A stretch of 64,000 bases of DNA from Actinospica robiniae DSM 44927 (GCF_000504285.1 NZ_KI632511.1:2973372-3037371); one strand, 5' to 3'. Counted from the first letter of the stretch, positions 19,367 through 27,279 are shown. Program-made: numbers and translations. Notes: generated from the sequence alone by a model not told the origin.

Positions 19367-19777
19367 CATCAAGCGCGACCGGGCCACGGGCCGGGGCTCG
19401 GCCCGAGCGCAGCTCGCACTGATCCCCCCAGGGGGTGGGCTCTCTCCTCGGTCGGGCAGGCGAAGCCCGATCAGGGTTCTGCCGGGAGGTCAAGCGGCGC
19501 CATGCACAATCGACCATGAGCGGAAGCCACCGCCGCTTGACCTCCCGACAGGTTCCTGATTGCCTCCGGGGACCAACCGAGGAGAGAACACACACCCGCA
19601 ACCCCACCACCCCGAACCCCAGCCCGCCCCACCAACCACACCACCCCACAGACCCCGGCACTCTCTCCGAGGAAGGGCCTGCCAGCGGCGACTTTCGATC
19701 TTGAAACTCCAGCTCGCCCCGCCAACGCAACGGGTGGGCGGGTGGTCAGACGAACCGGGCGGAGCGAAGCGGCCGCA
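19367..19777 (-). repeat. right copy of the inverted about 410-bp element
   Basis: Reverse-complement counterpart of 18382-18790. It ends about 65 bp before the ribosome-binding site of the phosphatase gene at 19854. Confidence 0.85.
19440..19587. repeat. internal hairpin of the right element copy
   Basis: Outer CTCTCTCCTCGGT and inner GGGAGGTCAAGCGGCG arms pair as in the left copy; the total length (148 nt) is the same although the loop sequence differs (here CATGCACAATCGACC region), which suggests that the stem rather than the loop is maintained. Confidence 0.78.
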
Positions 19778-19853
19778 CTCACCCTGACCTGACACGTCAT
19801 CCCACGCCCCACCAGCGCTCAGCCGATCACCAAATCGCAATAGTGGAGGCAGC

Positions 19854-20561
19854 ATGCCGACGACTCGCCTGCTGTTGGTACGACATGGAGACTCTCACCA
19901 CAAGGCCGACGGGGTTAACGGCGGCCCGCGCGGCTGTCGCGGGTTGACCGACCTCGGTCGCGAGCAGGCTGCCCGGCTGCGCGACCGGCTGTCGTCAGAC
20001 GGTGTCGCGCTGGGCGCTCTCGACGTCTCCGATCATCCGGTCGTCTACAGTTCGATCATCCCACGGGCGATCGAGACGGCCGAGGTTGTCGCCGGGGTCC
20101 GGCCGATCTCATCCGCTTCCGGCTCCTGTGCTGAGGTCATCACGGACTGCGGGCTCTGCACGTATCACATGCCTGATTGGGCCGACGGTATGTCGTGGGA
20201 CGAGATCCGGCGCGAGCACGGCCGCACCGACGGCGGTGTGTTCCACCCTTTCCAGGAAGGCAACGAGTCCTGGGCCGACCTCGTGCTGCGCGTGTGCAAG
20301 ACGCTCACGGCCATCGCGACACGCCACGTCGGCACGACGACAATGGTGGTCACCCACGCCGAGGCCGTGGAGGCCTCGTTGATCGCCTTCGGATCTCTTC
20401 CGCTTCACCGTGACTTCGACATCAAGGTGACCCCCACCTCGATCACCGAATGGGTCACGCAGGATGATCCGTCAGCCCCGTGGGAACCGGAACACCACCC
20501 GGGTCTGCCGGTGCGATGGACCCTCGTCCGGCTCAATGACGCCGCTCACCTGACCGGGTAG
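19854..20561 (+). CDS. histidine phosphatase family protein
   Basis: 235 aa. The phosphoglycerate-mutase-like catalytic motif is at the N-terminus (LLLVRHGDSH, phospho-His), with the second active-site His in VVTHAEAVEAS and a conserved Arg in SSIIPRAIETAEVV. Members of about this size act on small phosphorylated metabolites; the substrate is not predictable. The ATG follows GGAGG by five bases. It stands alone between the repeat island and two small membrane-protein genes on the opposite strand. Third-position GC is a little lower than in its neighbours, a mild hint of a separate history. Confidence 0.88.
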   Translation: MPTTRLLLVRHGDSHHKADGVNGGPRGCRGLTDLGREQAARLRDRLSSDGVALGALDVSDHPVVYSSIIPRAIETAEVVAGVRPISSASGSCAEVITDCGLCTYHMPDWADGMSWDEIRREHGRTDGGVFHPFQEGNESWADLVLRVCKTLTAIATRHVGTTTMVVTHAEAVEASLIAFGSLPLHRDFDIKVTPTSITEWVTQDDPSAPWEPEHHPGLPVRWTLVRLNDAAHLTG

Positions 20562-20580
20562 AGACTGGCTACGATCCGGG

Positions 20581-20718
20581 CTAGGCCGACTCGCCCGGCG
20601 CCGGACGGCCAGGGCCGTCCGGCTGCGATTCCGGGCGTAGCACCCGCTGCTCGATGCGTCCGAGCAGCAGGACGAGCGGCAGCATGACTACCGGTGCAAG
20701 GATGAAGACTGCTGCCAT
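20581..20718 (-). CDS. 45-residue single-span membrane protein
   Basis: A short open frame with a good ribosome-binding site (GAGAGG, seven bases before ATG). The peptide begins MAAVFILAPVVMLPLVLLLG, one membrane span, and continues with a polar tail RIEQRVLRPES ending in a Pro/Gly-rich stretch. It lies 36 bp after the stop of the 96-residue membrane protein on the same strand and is probably its operon partner. Function unknown. Confidence 0.6.
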   Translation of the reverse strand: MAAVFILAPVVMLPLVLLLGRIEQRVLRPESQPDGPGRPAPGESA

Positions 20719-20754
20719 GACGGTGCCTCTCGAATCCGAAGGTTCTCAGTCGGC

Positions 20755-21045
20755 TTAGACACGCTCGACGAGGCTCGCCGCGAGCCGGCCGACGAACAGG
20801 TAGGCCAGGGCCGCGAGGCCGTAGTCGAGGACGGTGTTCCAGTTGCCGCTTCCGGTCTGGAACAGACCCCTGAACCAGGCGGCCAAGTGCCAGGACCACG
20901 TGCCGATCGTGGAGACGATCGCATTGCCCCGGTTGGCATCCAGCAGCACGAAGATAATGTGCAGCGCCAGGATCAGCGCTATCACGCCGACGACGGCCAT
21001 CACCACGGCCGCGATCCCACGGTGTCTTGTCATCTCATATCTCAT
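20755..21045 (-). CDS. small conserved-type membrane protein, two spans
   Basis: 96 aa from ATG 21045 (or 92 aa from 21033; neither has a strong ribosome-binding site). The plan is a basic start (MTRHRG), a first span VVMAVVGVIALILALHIIFV, the phrase NRGNAIVSTI, an amphipathic stretch with several Trp (GTWSWHLAAWFRGLF) and a second span DYGLAALAYLFVGRLAAS. Small actinobacterial membrane proteins with this LHIIFVLL-xNxGN-NYGLAALxYL pattern are common, but I know no function. The open frame extends upstream over the LapA-domain gene; that part is a shadow. Confidence 0.7.
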   Translation of the reverse strand: MRYEMTRHRGIAAVVMAVVGVIALILALHIIFVLLDANRGNAIVSTIGTWSWHLAAWFRGLFQTGSGNWNTVLDYGLAALAYLFVGRLAASLVERV

Positions 21046-21184
21046 GGCTGCCGAGTATCCCGACGCACGACTTGTATTCCCCTCCCCCGCCGCGCCGTCC
21101 GCCGCGGAGTTGAAAAACGCAGCGTGCGGGTATCCGGCGGATAGCAGGGCCGCGATTGCCGTGCCCGCCGTCGGAGAGGACGCC

Positions 21185-21640
21185 ATGGCATCAGTAGCGG
21201 AACCATCTGAAGCGCGCGGCGCCGAACCGCCGCAGCAGCCCGACAACGCCGACGGCGACAGCGTCACCGGCACCTTCGACCGCGCCGACACCTCGCCGGG
21301 GACGGAACCGAGGCGGGAACCAGACCCCGTATCTCCCCCTGACGAGGGCGCCCGCCCCGCTGCGCCGGCACATCCGGACCCGCTGGCCGTGCAGCGCACC
21401 CGGCTCGGGGACCTGTGGGTGATGCTCTCGTTCGGCGCCGCGATCCTGGTCCTCCTGCTCGTCTTCGTCCTCCAGAACGGGCAACGAGTGGAGATCCATC
21501 TCTACGGCGCGCACTGGAACGCCCCGGTCGGGGTCGCGCTCCTGATGGCTGCGGCGTTCGGCGTCCTGCTGGTCGTCGTCCCCGGCACCGGACGGATCAT
21601 CCAGCTCAAGCGGGCCGCCCGACGGCTGCACACACGCTGA
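21185..21640 (+). CDS. LapA-domain (DUF1049) membrane protein
   Basis: 151 aa from ATG 21185, which is preceded by GGAGAGG at five bases. About 80 polar, acidic and Pro-rich residues are followed by two membrane spans: DLWVMLSFGAAILVLLLVFV and VGVALLMAAAFGVLLVVVPG. Between them is the LapA signature FVLQNGQRVEIHLYGAHWNA. LapA-domain proteins are linked to lipopolysaccharide assembly in Gram-negatives; in actinobacteria they are uncharacterised envelope proteins. It diverges from the 96-residue membrane protein and ends directly at a terminator. Confidence 0.8.
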   Translation: MASVAEPSEARGAEPPQQPDNADGDSVTGTFDRADTSPGTEPRREPDPVSPPDEGARPAAPAHPDPLAVQRTRLGDLWVMLSFGAAILVLLLVFVLQNGQRVEIHLYGAHWNAPVGVALLMAAAFGVLLVVVPGTGRIIQLKRAARRLHTR

Positions 21641-21680
21641 CGGCTCCGCACCGGGCGTTGTGTCATCCGGTGCGGAGCCG
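21641..21680. terminator. bidirectional hairpin terminator
   Basis: Perfect 14-bp stem (21641-21654 with 21667-21680, CGGCTCCGCACCGG and complement), 12-nt loop, directly after the stop at 21640 and 20 bp from the end of the convergent ABC transporter operon. Confidence 0.85.
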
Positions 21681-21699
21681 TGGTCTCAGCGGGGTGTTG

Positions 21700-22584
21700 T
21701 TATCCCTTGACTGCTCCGGTGAGTCCGCCGACGATGCGCTTCTGGAAGATGGAGAAGAAGATCAGGGCGGGGAGCATGGCGAGGGAGGTGAACGCGAGGA
21801 CTTTCGCGGTGTCGGTGGAGTACTGGGAGGAGAACTGCTGGACTCCGAGCGGGAGGGTGAAGTTGCGCTGGGAGTTGATCACGTAGAGCGGTAGGACGTA
21901 GTTGTTCCAGCTGCCGATGAACGCGAGGATCCCGGTGGTGACCACCCCGGGCAGCGAGAGCGGCAGGACCATGCGGGCGAAGAACCCGAGGCGGCTGGCG
22001 CCGTCGAGCGCGGCGGCCTCCTCGATCTCCTTGGGGATCGCGCGCAGGAACGGCACCAGGATGATCACCGTGGTCGGCAGGCCGAACGCGATCTGCGGGA
22101 TGATGATCCCGAACAGGTTGTCGATCAGCCCGAGATCCTTGATCACGATGTAGAGCGGCGTGATCGCGATCACGAGGGGGAACATCAGGCCCGCGGCGAA
22201 CAGCGAGTACATCGCGCCCTTGAGCTTGAAGTCGTAACGCGCGATCACGAACGAGACCATCAGCCCGAGGGCCACGATCCCCACCGAGCTGACCAGGGCC
22301 ACCACGGTGGAGTTGGCGAACTCGCCCCAGAACGTGGAGGACTTCAGGATCCCGGTGTAGTTCGACAGCACCCAGGGGTGGGGCAGTCCGGCGGGGCTGG
22401 TGGTGATCTGGGAGTTGGTACGGAACCCGCCCAGAACGAGGTAGAGCACCGGGGCGATACACACCGCGATGAAGATCAGCGCGATGAAGTAGGTGACCGG
22501 GTTGCCCCACTGCTCCTTCTGGCGGCGCCGGTCCCGGTTGCGTCCGGCCGGGGTCCAGACCCGGGTACTGGAGGCGGCGGCCAT
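21700..22584 (-). CDS. carbohydrate ABC transporter permease, MalG-type
   Basis: 294 aa, six predicted spans. The binding-protein-dependent permease EAA loop is EEAAALDGASRLGFFARMVLPL, which contacts the ATPase; the C-terminal GGLTGAVKG is typical of the MalG/LacG group. ATG 22584 overlaps the stop of the preceding permease by one base (TGATG), so the two are coupled. The long open frame that runs on past this start to 23373 is a shadow of the first permease gene. Last gene of a binding protein-permease-permease operon. Confidence 0.92.
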   Translation of the reverse strand: MAAASSTRVWTPAGRNRDRRRQKEQWGNPVTYFIALIFIAVCIAPVLYLVLGGFRTNSQITTSPAGLPHPWVLSNYTGILKSSTFWGEFANSTVVALVSSVGIVALGLMVSFVIARYDFKLKGAMYSLFAAGLMFPLVIAITPLYIVIKDLGLIDNLFGIIIPQIAFGLPTTVIILVPFLRAIPKEIEEAAALDGASRLGFFARMVLPLSLPGVVTTGILAFIGSWNNYVLPLYVINSQRNFTLPLGVQQFSSQYSTDTAKVLAFTSLAMLPALIFFSIFQKRIVGGLTGAVKG

Positions 22585-23606
22585 CACACGGTCCCTTCGG
22601 TAACGGCCCCGCGCAGGTCGCGGCGTAGCACGAAACGCTGGTAGATCAGGGCGACCACGAGCGAGATCAGGAACATCACCACGGCCACGGCCGAGCCGTA
22701 CCCGTAGTTGCCCGCGTCGCGGCCCTGGGCGACCATGTAGATCGCCATGGTCGAGGTCCCGGCGGTACCCGAGACGTACTGGCCCCAGATGATGTAGACC
22801 AGGTCGAACAGCTGGAGCGAACCGATGATCGAGAGGAACGCCCAGATCCGGATCGTGGGCCCGAGCAGCGGCACCGTGATACGCCGCTGCATCTGCCAGA
22901 ACGAGGCCCCGTCGATCGCGGCGGCCTCGTAGATCTCGTCCGGGATCGACTGCAGCCCGGCGAGCATCAGGATCACCGCGAACCCGATGTACTTCCACGA
23001 GATGATCGCCATCAGCGTCCAGAGCGCCAGGTTCGGATCCGCGAGCCAGTCCGACTGCAGCGCGCCGAGCCCGATGTGCCCGAGCAGGTCGTTCATCGCG
23101 CCGTTGGCCTGGAGCATGAGCGACCAGCCGGTCCCGACGATGACCTCGGAGATGACGTAGGGCACGAAGATGAGCACCCGGATCAGCCCGCGCCCGCGCA
23201 TCTTCTGGTTCAACAACAGCGCCATGATGATCGCGAGCGGGCCCTGGATCACCAGGGAGAGCACCACGATCAGCAGGTTGTGCCACAGCACCTGCTGGAA
23301 CGCCGGGTCGGTGAAGATGAGCTTGTAGTTGTTCAGGCCCACCCAGTCGGTGGCCGGGCCGTACCCGTGCCACCGGTAGAAGCCGTAGTACGCGGCGACG
23401 GCGACCGGGAAGATCACGAACGCGAGGAACATGATGATCGCCGGCCCGGACAGCAGGGTGATCTCCAACCGCATCCGGGCACGCCCGCGGCGGCGCGCGG
23501 CCGCTCGCGGCGGAGCCGGAGACGCGGTCACACCCGCGCCCCCGGCCCCGAACGTGCCCTGCGACTGGCTCCCGGCGACGGTGTCAGTACCCAGGGACTC
23601 ACTCAT
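22584..23606 (-). CDS. carbohydrate ABC transporter permease, MalF/UgpA-type
   Basis: 340 aa with a Pro/Ala/Arg-rich N-terminal arm of about 50 residues and six spans. The EAA motif is YEAAAIDGASFWQMQRRITVPL. It forms the heteromeric channel with the MalG-type permease encoded directly downstream (one-base overlap) and is 11 bp after the stop of the binding-protein gene. No ATPase gene is in the operon; actinobacterial sugar importers of this layout usually borrow the shared MsiK ATPase (established for Streptomyces; inferred here). Confidence 0.92.
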   Translation of the reverse strand: MSESLGTDTVAGSQSQGTFGAGGAGVTASPAPPRAAARRRGRARMRLEITLLSGPAIIMFLAFVIFPVAVAAYYGFYRWHGYGPATDWVGLNNYKLIFTDPAFQQVLWHNLLIVVLSLVIQGPLAIIMALLLNQKMRGRGLIRVLIFVPYVISEVIVGTGWSLMLQANGAMNDLLGHIGLGALQSDWLADPNLALWTLMAIISWKYIGFAVILMLAGLQSIPDEIYEAAAIDGASFWQMQRRITVPLLGPTIRIWAFLSIIGSLQLFDLVYIIWGQYVSGTAGTSTMAIYMVAQGRDAGNYGYGSAVAVVMFLISLVVALIYQRFVLRRDLRGAVTEGTV

Positions 23607-23617
23607 AATCTAACTAC

Positions 23618-24925
23618 TCAGCCCTTCGCGGCAGCAGCATTGGAAGCCGAGACGATGCCCGCGGCGTTCCCCTTGCCCGCCATCATGTTGACCACGGCCG
23701 TGTTCATCGCGTTACCCACGTTCTGGCCGAACTGGGTGTCGAGGTAGAGCACGGAGTAGGTGGCCTTGTTGGCGGCCTGCAGCGCCGAGACGTTGTAGGA
23801 CTCGGTGATGCCCGACTGCGCGGCCTGGTTCACCGGGATCGACTGGAAGGCCTTGGCGTAGGCCACCTGCTGGTCCTTCGTGACCAGGAACTCGAGGAAC
23901 TCGAGGGCTTCCTTGGGCGCGTTCTTGGACAGCGAGTACGAGTCGCTGCCGCCCATGATCGCGCTCGGGTCGCCCTGGCCGCCGGTCACCGCGGGGAACG
24001 GGAACCAGCCGAGGTCCGGCAGCGGCTTCTGGTTCGGGGTCAGGCTGCTGATCACACCCGGGTCCCAGCTGCCCATGAGCTCCATGGCCGCCTTGTGGTT
24101 GGCCAGCATGCCGGCCGAGGAGCCGGCGCCCTGCTGGGCGGCGGTGGTCAGGAAGCCGTTCTGGAAGGGGCTGACCTTCAGGAACGCGGCCAGATCGTCA
24201 CCGGCCTTGGTCCAGCAGGCGTCGGAGAACTGCAGCGACTTGGCGGTGCTGGCCAGAGTGGCCTGGCTGCACTCGCGCACCGCGAAGTTGTAGTACCAGT
24301 GCGCCGCCGGCCACGCGTCCTTGGCGCCCACCGCGATCGGCGCGACGTTGATCTTCTTCAGCAGCGCGACGTCGGCCTCGAGCTCGTCGATCGTCGTCGG
24401 CGTCGTGGTGATGCCGGCCTGCTGGAACAGGTCCTTGCTGTAGTAGATGCCCTCGGGCTGGGTGTCGAAGGGCACCGCGTAGGCCTGGCCGTCGATCGAC
24501 AGGCCGGCCAGCGCGCCCGCGCCGACGTTGGTCTTGTCCGTGGCGGAGAGGTTCAGCGCCTGCAGCTGCCCGGCATCCACCTCGGCCTGCATCTTGCCGC
24601 CGCCGCGCTGCAGGAAGATGTCCGGCGCCGAGTTCGCGTTGAGCGCGGTCTGCAGCTTGCCGTCGAAGTCTTCGTTCTGGATGGTCTGGTACTGGATCGT
24701 GACGTTCGGGTGGATCGCCTCGAACGCCTTGGCCGCGGACTGGAAGTACGCGAGGCCGTCCGGGCCGTTGGTCGCGTTCTCCCAGAACGTCACGGTGACC
24801 TTGCCACCGGCGGAGTCGCCACTGCCGCCACTGCCGCCACTGCTGCCGCCCGCACAGGCGCTGGCGGCCAGTGCGATGCCCAAACCGATCGCGGCAACTG
24901 TCGCGCCGCGTGTTTTCCTCGTCAT
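23618..24925 (-). CDS. extracellular solute-binding lipoprotein of a sugar ABC importer (family 1)
   Basis: 435 aa. Lipoprotein signal with lipobox LAASAC (Cys about 24) followed by a Gly/Ser-rich tether. The mature protein has family-1 features: VTFWENATNGPD near the start, AFEAIHPNVTIQYQTI, PDIFLQRGGG, a GLSIDGQAYAVPFDTQPEG region, AAMELMGSWDPGV and LEFLEFLVTKDQQ. It resembles binding proteins for beta-linked oligosaccharides such as xylobiose or cellobiose, but ligand assignment is inference. First gene of the operon; its upstream region carries LacI-family-like boxes, which fits induction by a sugar. Confidence 0.9.
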   Translation of the reverse strand: MTRKTRGATVAAIGLGIALAASACAGGSSGGSGGSGDSAGGKVTVTFWENATNGPDGLAYFQSAAKAFEAIHPNVTIQYQTIQNEDFDGKLQTALNANSAPDIFLQRGGGKMQAEVDAGQLQALNLSATDKTNVGAGALAGLSIDGQAYAVPFDTQPEGIYYSKDLFQQAGITTTPTTIDELEADVALLKKINVAPIAVGAKDAWPAAHWYYNFAVRECSQATLASTAKSLQFSDACWTKAGDDLAAFLKVSPFQNGFLTTAAQQGAGSSAGMLANHKAAMELMGSWDPGVISSLTPNQKPLPDLGWFPFPAVTGGQGDPSAIMGGSDSYSLSKNAPKEALEFLEFLVTKDQQVAYAKAFQSIPVNQAAQSGITESYNVSALQAANKATYSVLYLDTQFGQNVGNAMNTAVVNMMAGKGNAAGIVSASNAAAAKG

Positions 24926-25002
24926 CGTGGAAACTCCCTGATCTGTCGTCGTTGTGGCATGGAGCGGGATGAGCTTGCGGATGGAGATGGCCTACCGCGC
25001 AC

Positions 25003-25013
25003 CGAAACTTTCG
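25003..25013. promoter_or_regulatory. LacI-family-like box 1 (CGAAACTTTCG)
   Basis: Inverted repeat CGAAA-C-TTTCG, 78 bp before the start of the solute-binding protein gene. CGAA-N-TTCG repeats are known from xylose/xylobiose regulons of streptomycetes (BxlR-type repressors); assignment to this operon is by position. Confidence 0.55.
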
Positions 25014-25286
25014 AGCACGGTTGAACGGGAACGGTCCACCACAAACCCGCCGCGACCCTCTGGTTTCGGTGCGTGCGCGAAGTCGTGACGAGCACGGCGA
25101 CCCTGCTTTCCGGCTCCGGGCATGCCGGGTAGGCAGGCCAGGTGGGCGGGCTGTGACCGCACGGATTCGTCTCCGTCACGGGGAGATTTCGCTCGCTGGA
25201 GAGTATGCGCTCGGCGCGGGGCGCCAGTCAATGACTGATTTCCGAAAGCCCATCGAAACATTCAAGAGGAAGTCGGCGACGGTTCC

Positions 25287-25298
25287 CGAAACGTTTCG
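25287..25298. promoter_or_regulatory. LacI-family-like box 2 (CGAAACGTTTCG)
   Basis: Perfect 12-bp palindrome with the CG centre typical of LacI/GalR operators, about 360 bp upstream of the importer operon. Confidence 0.5.
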
Positions 25299-25469
25299 AT
25301 CTTCGCGCTCCTATCGGCCTCGAATTTCCCTCTTTAACCGGACTTTCCGGACATTCCTCGCGCACACGCTGCGCAACTCGTGTCCACGCGTTGTCGAAGC
25401 CACGTGCGACTGGAGTCGCTCCACGCGGCCGACGGCCGGGATCCGCCGGGGCGGGGCGTGGCCATTGCC

Positions 25470-25480
25470 TGAAACTTTCG
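25470..25480. promoter_or_regulatory. LacI-family-like box 3 (TGAAACTTTCG)
   Basis: One mismatch from box 1, flanked by ATCAG. About 235 bp downstream of the SDR stop when read on the minus strand, so more likely linked to the importer side. Confidence 0.4.
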
Positions 25481-25715
25481 ATCAGCGCGCCGTCCGCGCC
25501 GCACCCGCCCGGCAAGCAAATCGTCGCGATTCCGTGATCAAAACGCGAAGCAGGCCGGCGCGATCGCCGACCTGCCGAGTGCCTCGAGACCGTCCTGCCG
25601 TCAGGCCCGGCCGTGCTCTTTGGCCGCATCACGCCGCGAGGCGAAAACCGTCAGCGATGCCCGGCGCCGCGGAGGTCCCGCGGCGTCGGACATCGCCGTC
25701 TGTAGGGAGTCCTTC

Positions 25716-26456
25716 TCAGGCGGTGAATCCACCGTCGACCGCGAGCACCGCTCCGCTGATATACCGTCCGTCCGGACCCGCCAGGTGGGCGACCGTGGCC
25801 GCGATCTCCGAAGCCTCGGCGTAACGGCCCAGGGCCGTGAAGCCGGCGATCGTGGCGGCGGCCGGGCCGTCGGCCGGATTGGAATCGGTGTCGGTCGGCC
25901 CGGGATGCACCAGGTTGACGGTGATGCCCCGCGGTCCGAGCTCCCGGGCCAGGCCCTTGGTCATGCCGATCAGGGCCGTCTTGCTCATCGCGTAGAGGGC
26001 CAGTTGCGGAAAGGGCGTGCGCCCGGCCACGTTGCTGCCGATGTTGACGATGCTGCCCCCGCCGTCCATGTGACGCACCGCCGCCTGAGCCGCCAGGAAC
26101 GGGGCGCGGACGTTCACCGCCAACGTGCGGTCGATCTCCGCCTCCCCCAGCTCCTCGAGCGGGCCGGTGATGTACACCGCGGCATTGTTGACCAGGACGT
26201 CCAGAGCGCCGAACGTCCCAGCAGCCTCATTCACCGCGCCTACCAGCGCCTCCGGGGCGGCGCAGTCGGCTCGCACGGCCAGTGCACGTCGGCCGAGGCC
26301 CTTGATCTGCTCGACGACCTCGGCGGCCCGCTCCGCGCTCGTCTCGTACGTCACCGCGACATCGGCGCCCTCTTCGGCCAGGCGCAGCGCGACGGCGGCG
26401 CCGATGCCCCGGCTCCCACCGGTCACCAGGGCGACTTTTCCTTCGAGTCGGTTCAT
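25716..26456 (-). CDS. SDR family oxidoreductase
   Basis: 246 aa, classical SDR size. Cofactor motif TGGSRGIGAA, NNAA motif, catalytic Ser in IVNIGSNVAG, Tyr-x3-Lys in YAMSKTAL, and a C-terminal GAVLAVDGGFTA. The loop after strand 2 (TYETSAERAAEVV) without an acidic residue at the strand end suggests NADP preference. Closest in style to 3-oxoacyl-ACP reductase-like dehydrogenases, substrate unknown. ATG at 26456 gives the standard family start (NRLEGKVALVTGG); a GTG at 26471 would add five residues. Confidence 0.88.
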   Translation of the reverse strand: MNRLEGKVALVTGGSRGIGAAVALRLAEEGADVAVTYETSAERAAEVVEQIKGLGRRALAVRADCAAPEALVGAVNEAAGTFGALDVLVNNAAVYITGPLEELGEAEIDRTLAVNVRAPFLAAQAAVRHMDGGGSIVNIGSNVAGRTPFPQLALYAMSKTALIGMTKGLARELGPRGITVNLVHPGPTDTDSNPADGPAAATIAGFTALGRYAEASEIAATVAHLAGPDGRYISGAVLAVDGGFTA

Positions 26457-26555
26457 GGCCACGAGCTTCACAGGCGCGGCGGAAAGTCGCTGGCGGCAAT
26501 CAGACCTGGCGTTCTGAGGGATTCATGAGGATCCTGACTCGGATCTTCATCCGAA

Positions 26556-26576
26556 GACAATTGTCAATAGTATTGA
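26556..26576. promoter_or_regulatory. overlapping palindromes upstream of the deleted hydrolase
   Basis: GACAATTGTC (26556-26565) overlaps TCAATAGTATTGA (26564-26576), two perfect palindromes in an AT-rich patch about 80-100 bp before the GTG at 26658. The form resembles MarR-type operators. The patch may also include the promoter. Confidence 0.45.
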
Positions 26577-26657
26577 GACCAATCATGGCGACCGTTAGCC
26601 TCCAGACGGGCCGCCGCTCCCCGGCGGCGCACCCCCGATGTACAAGGAGGTCCACGG

Positions 26658-27263
26658 GTGGAGATCAGACGGAGAACCGTCTTCCAGGGCGCCGGCGCCG
26701 CGGCACTGGCCGCATTCGGAGTCGCCGAGGGCTCGGTCGGCACGGCCTTCGCCGACAGCTCGCCCTCGAACGGCGCGTACTCGCTGCAGTTCGACTCGAC
26801 CGCCTGGTCCTACGACGCTGCGAACGACGTCTATTACCAGATCGGGAACGTGTACGCCGCGAACCCGGAGGCACCGGACTACGAGAACCTCTCGATCTAC
26901 GTGCCGGGCGCGTATCTGACGGCGACTCTCAACAGCGACGGCAGCACGTACACCGCGCGGGTCAACCCGAAGGGTAGGTTCGGCAGGTACTCGGCGCACA
27001 CGGCTCCGATCGTATCCCCGGCCTTCGGCGGCTACCGCCAGTCGAAGGTCTCGCCGCACTGGCGCATCCACACCGGCATCATGCAGGGCGACACCGCCAA
27101 CACGACCGAGATCAACCTGCTGCTGGCCTTGCAGAACTACGGCGTCCGCGACATCCAGTTCGCCACTGTGTGGGCCCAAGCGCACACGACCGCCGAGACG
27201 ACCGGGGACTCGACGTCCACGGCGAACTTCATCTCCTGGGTGGAGTCCATCGTCAAGAAGTGA
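26658..27263 (+). CDS. internally deleted secreted alpha/beta-hydrolase (subtype-B tannase-like), catalytic core missing
   Basis: 201 aa. Starts at GTG behind a perfect AAGGAGG. The N-terminus is a twin-arginine signal (EIRRRTVFQGAGAAALAA, cleavage near TAFADSS). Residues about 38-118 match from memory the N-terminal part of a family of about 530-600-residue secreted hydrolases (YYQIGNVYAANP, YENLSIYVPGAYLTA, HTAPIVSPAFGGY). The chain then jumps to that family's last 70 residues (SPHWRIHTGIMQGDTANTTE, VRDIQFATVWAQAHTTAETT with the catalytic-region His, and NFISWVESIVKK). The roughly 350-residue middle with the Gly-x-Ser-x-Gly nucleophile is absent and the reading frame is kept. As encoded it should not be an active esterase. 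Assembly error is an alternative. Confidence 0.7.
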   Translation: MEIRRRTVFQGAGAAALAAFGVAEGSVGTAFADSSPSNGAYSLQFDSTAWSYDAANDVYYQIGNVYAANPEAPDYENLSIYVPGAYLTATLNSDGSTYTARVNPKGRFGRYSAHTAPIVSPAFGGYRQSKVSPHWRIHTGIMQGDTANTTEINLLLALQNYGVRDIQFATVWAQAHTTAETTGDSTSTANFISWVESIVKK

Positions 27264-27279
27264 CGAGCTCTTCAGACGA

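Larger units (their letters stand above)
18307..19853. other. 1.5-kb gene-free repeat island
   Basis: No open frame here has a ribosome-binding site plus family features. Nearly the whole stretch is built from repeats: two copies of one about 410-bp element in opposite orientation (18382-18790 and 19367-19777), each with its own internal hairpin, and between them five degenerate 78-84-bp direct repeats and a less GC-rich 230-bp spacer. It separates the kinase operon from the histidine phosphatase gene, both on the plus strand. Confidence 0.8.
24926..25715. other. 790-bp gene-free regulatory region upstream of the sugar importer operon
   Basis: Neither strand holds a believable gene; the 134-residue frame at 25228-25632 lacks family features and a ribosome-binding site. 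The stretch carries three palindromic boxes of the CGAAAC(G)TTTCG kind (separate entries) and a degenerate one at 25254-25264 (CGAAACATTCA). It is less GC-rich than coding DNA around 25200-25350. Confidence 0.6.

Noticed and set aside
18307-19853. Retron or CRISPR array
   Set aside because: Repeats are degenerate, 78-84 bp in period without unique spacers, and no reverse transcriptase or cas-like gene lies near.
20546-20899. 117-residue minus-strand frame over the small membrane genes
   Set aside because: Arg/His-rich shadow that would compete with two frames having membrane spans and one good ribosome-binding site.
25228-25632. 134-residue minus-strand frame upstream of the sugar importer
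   Set aside because: No start signal or family; overlaps the operator boxes and has random-like Arg/Ser composition.
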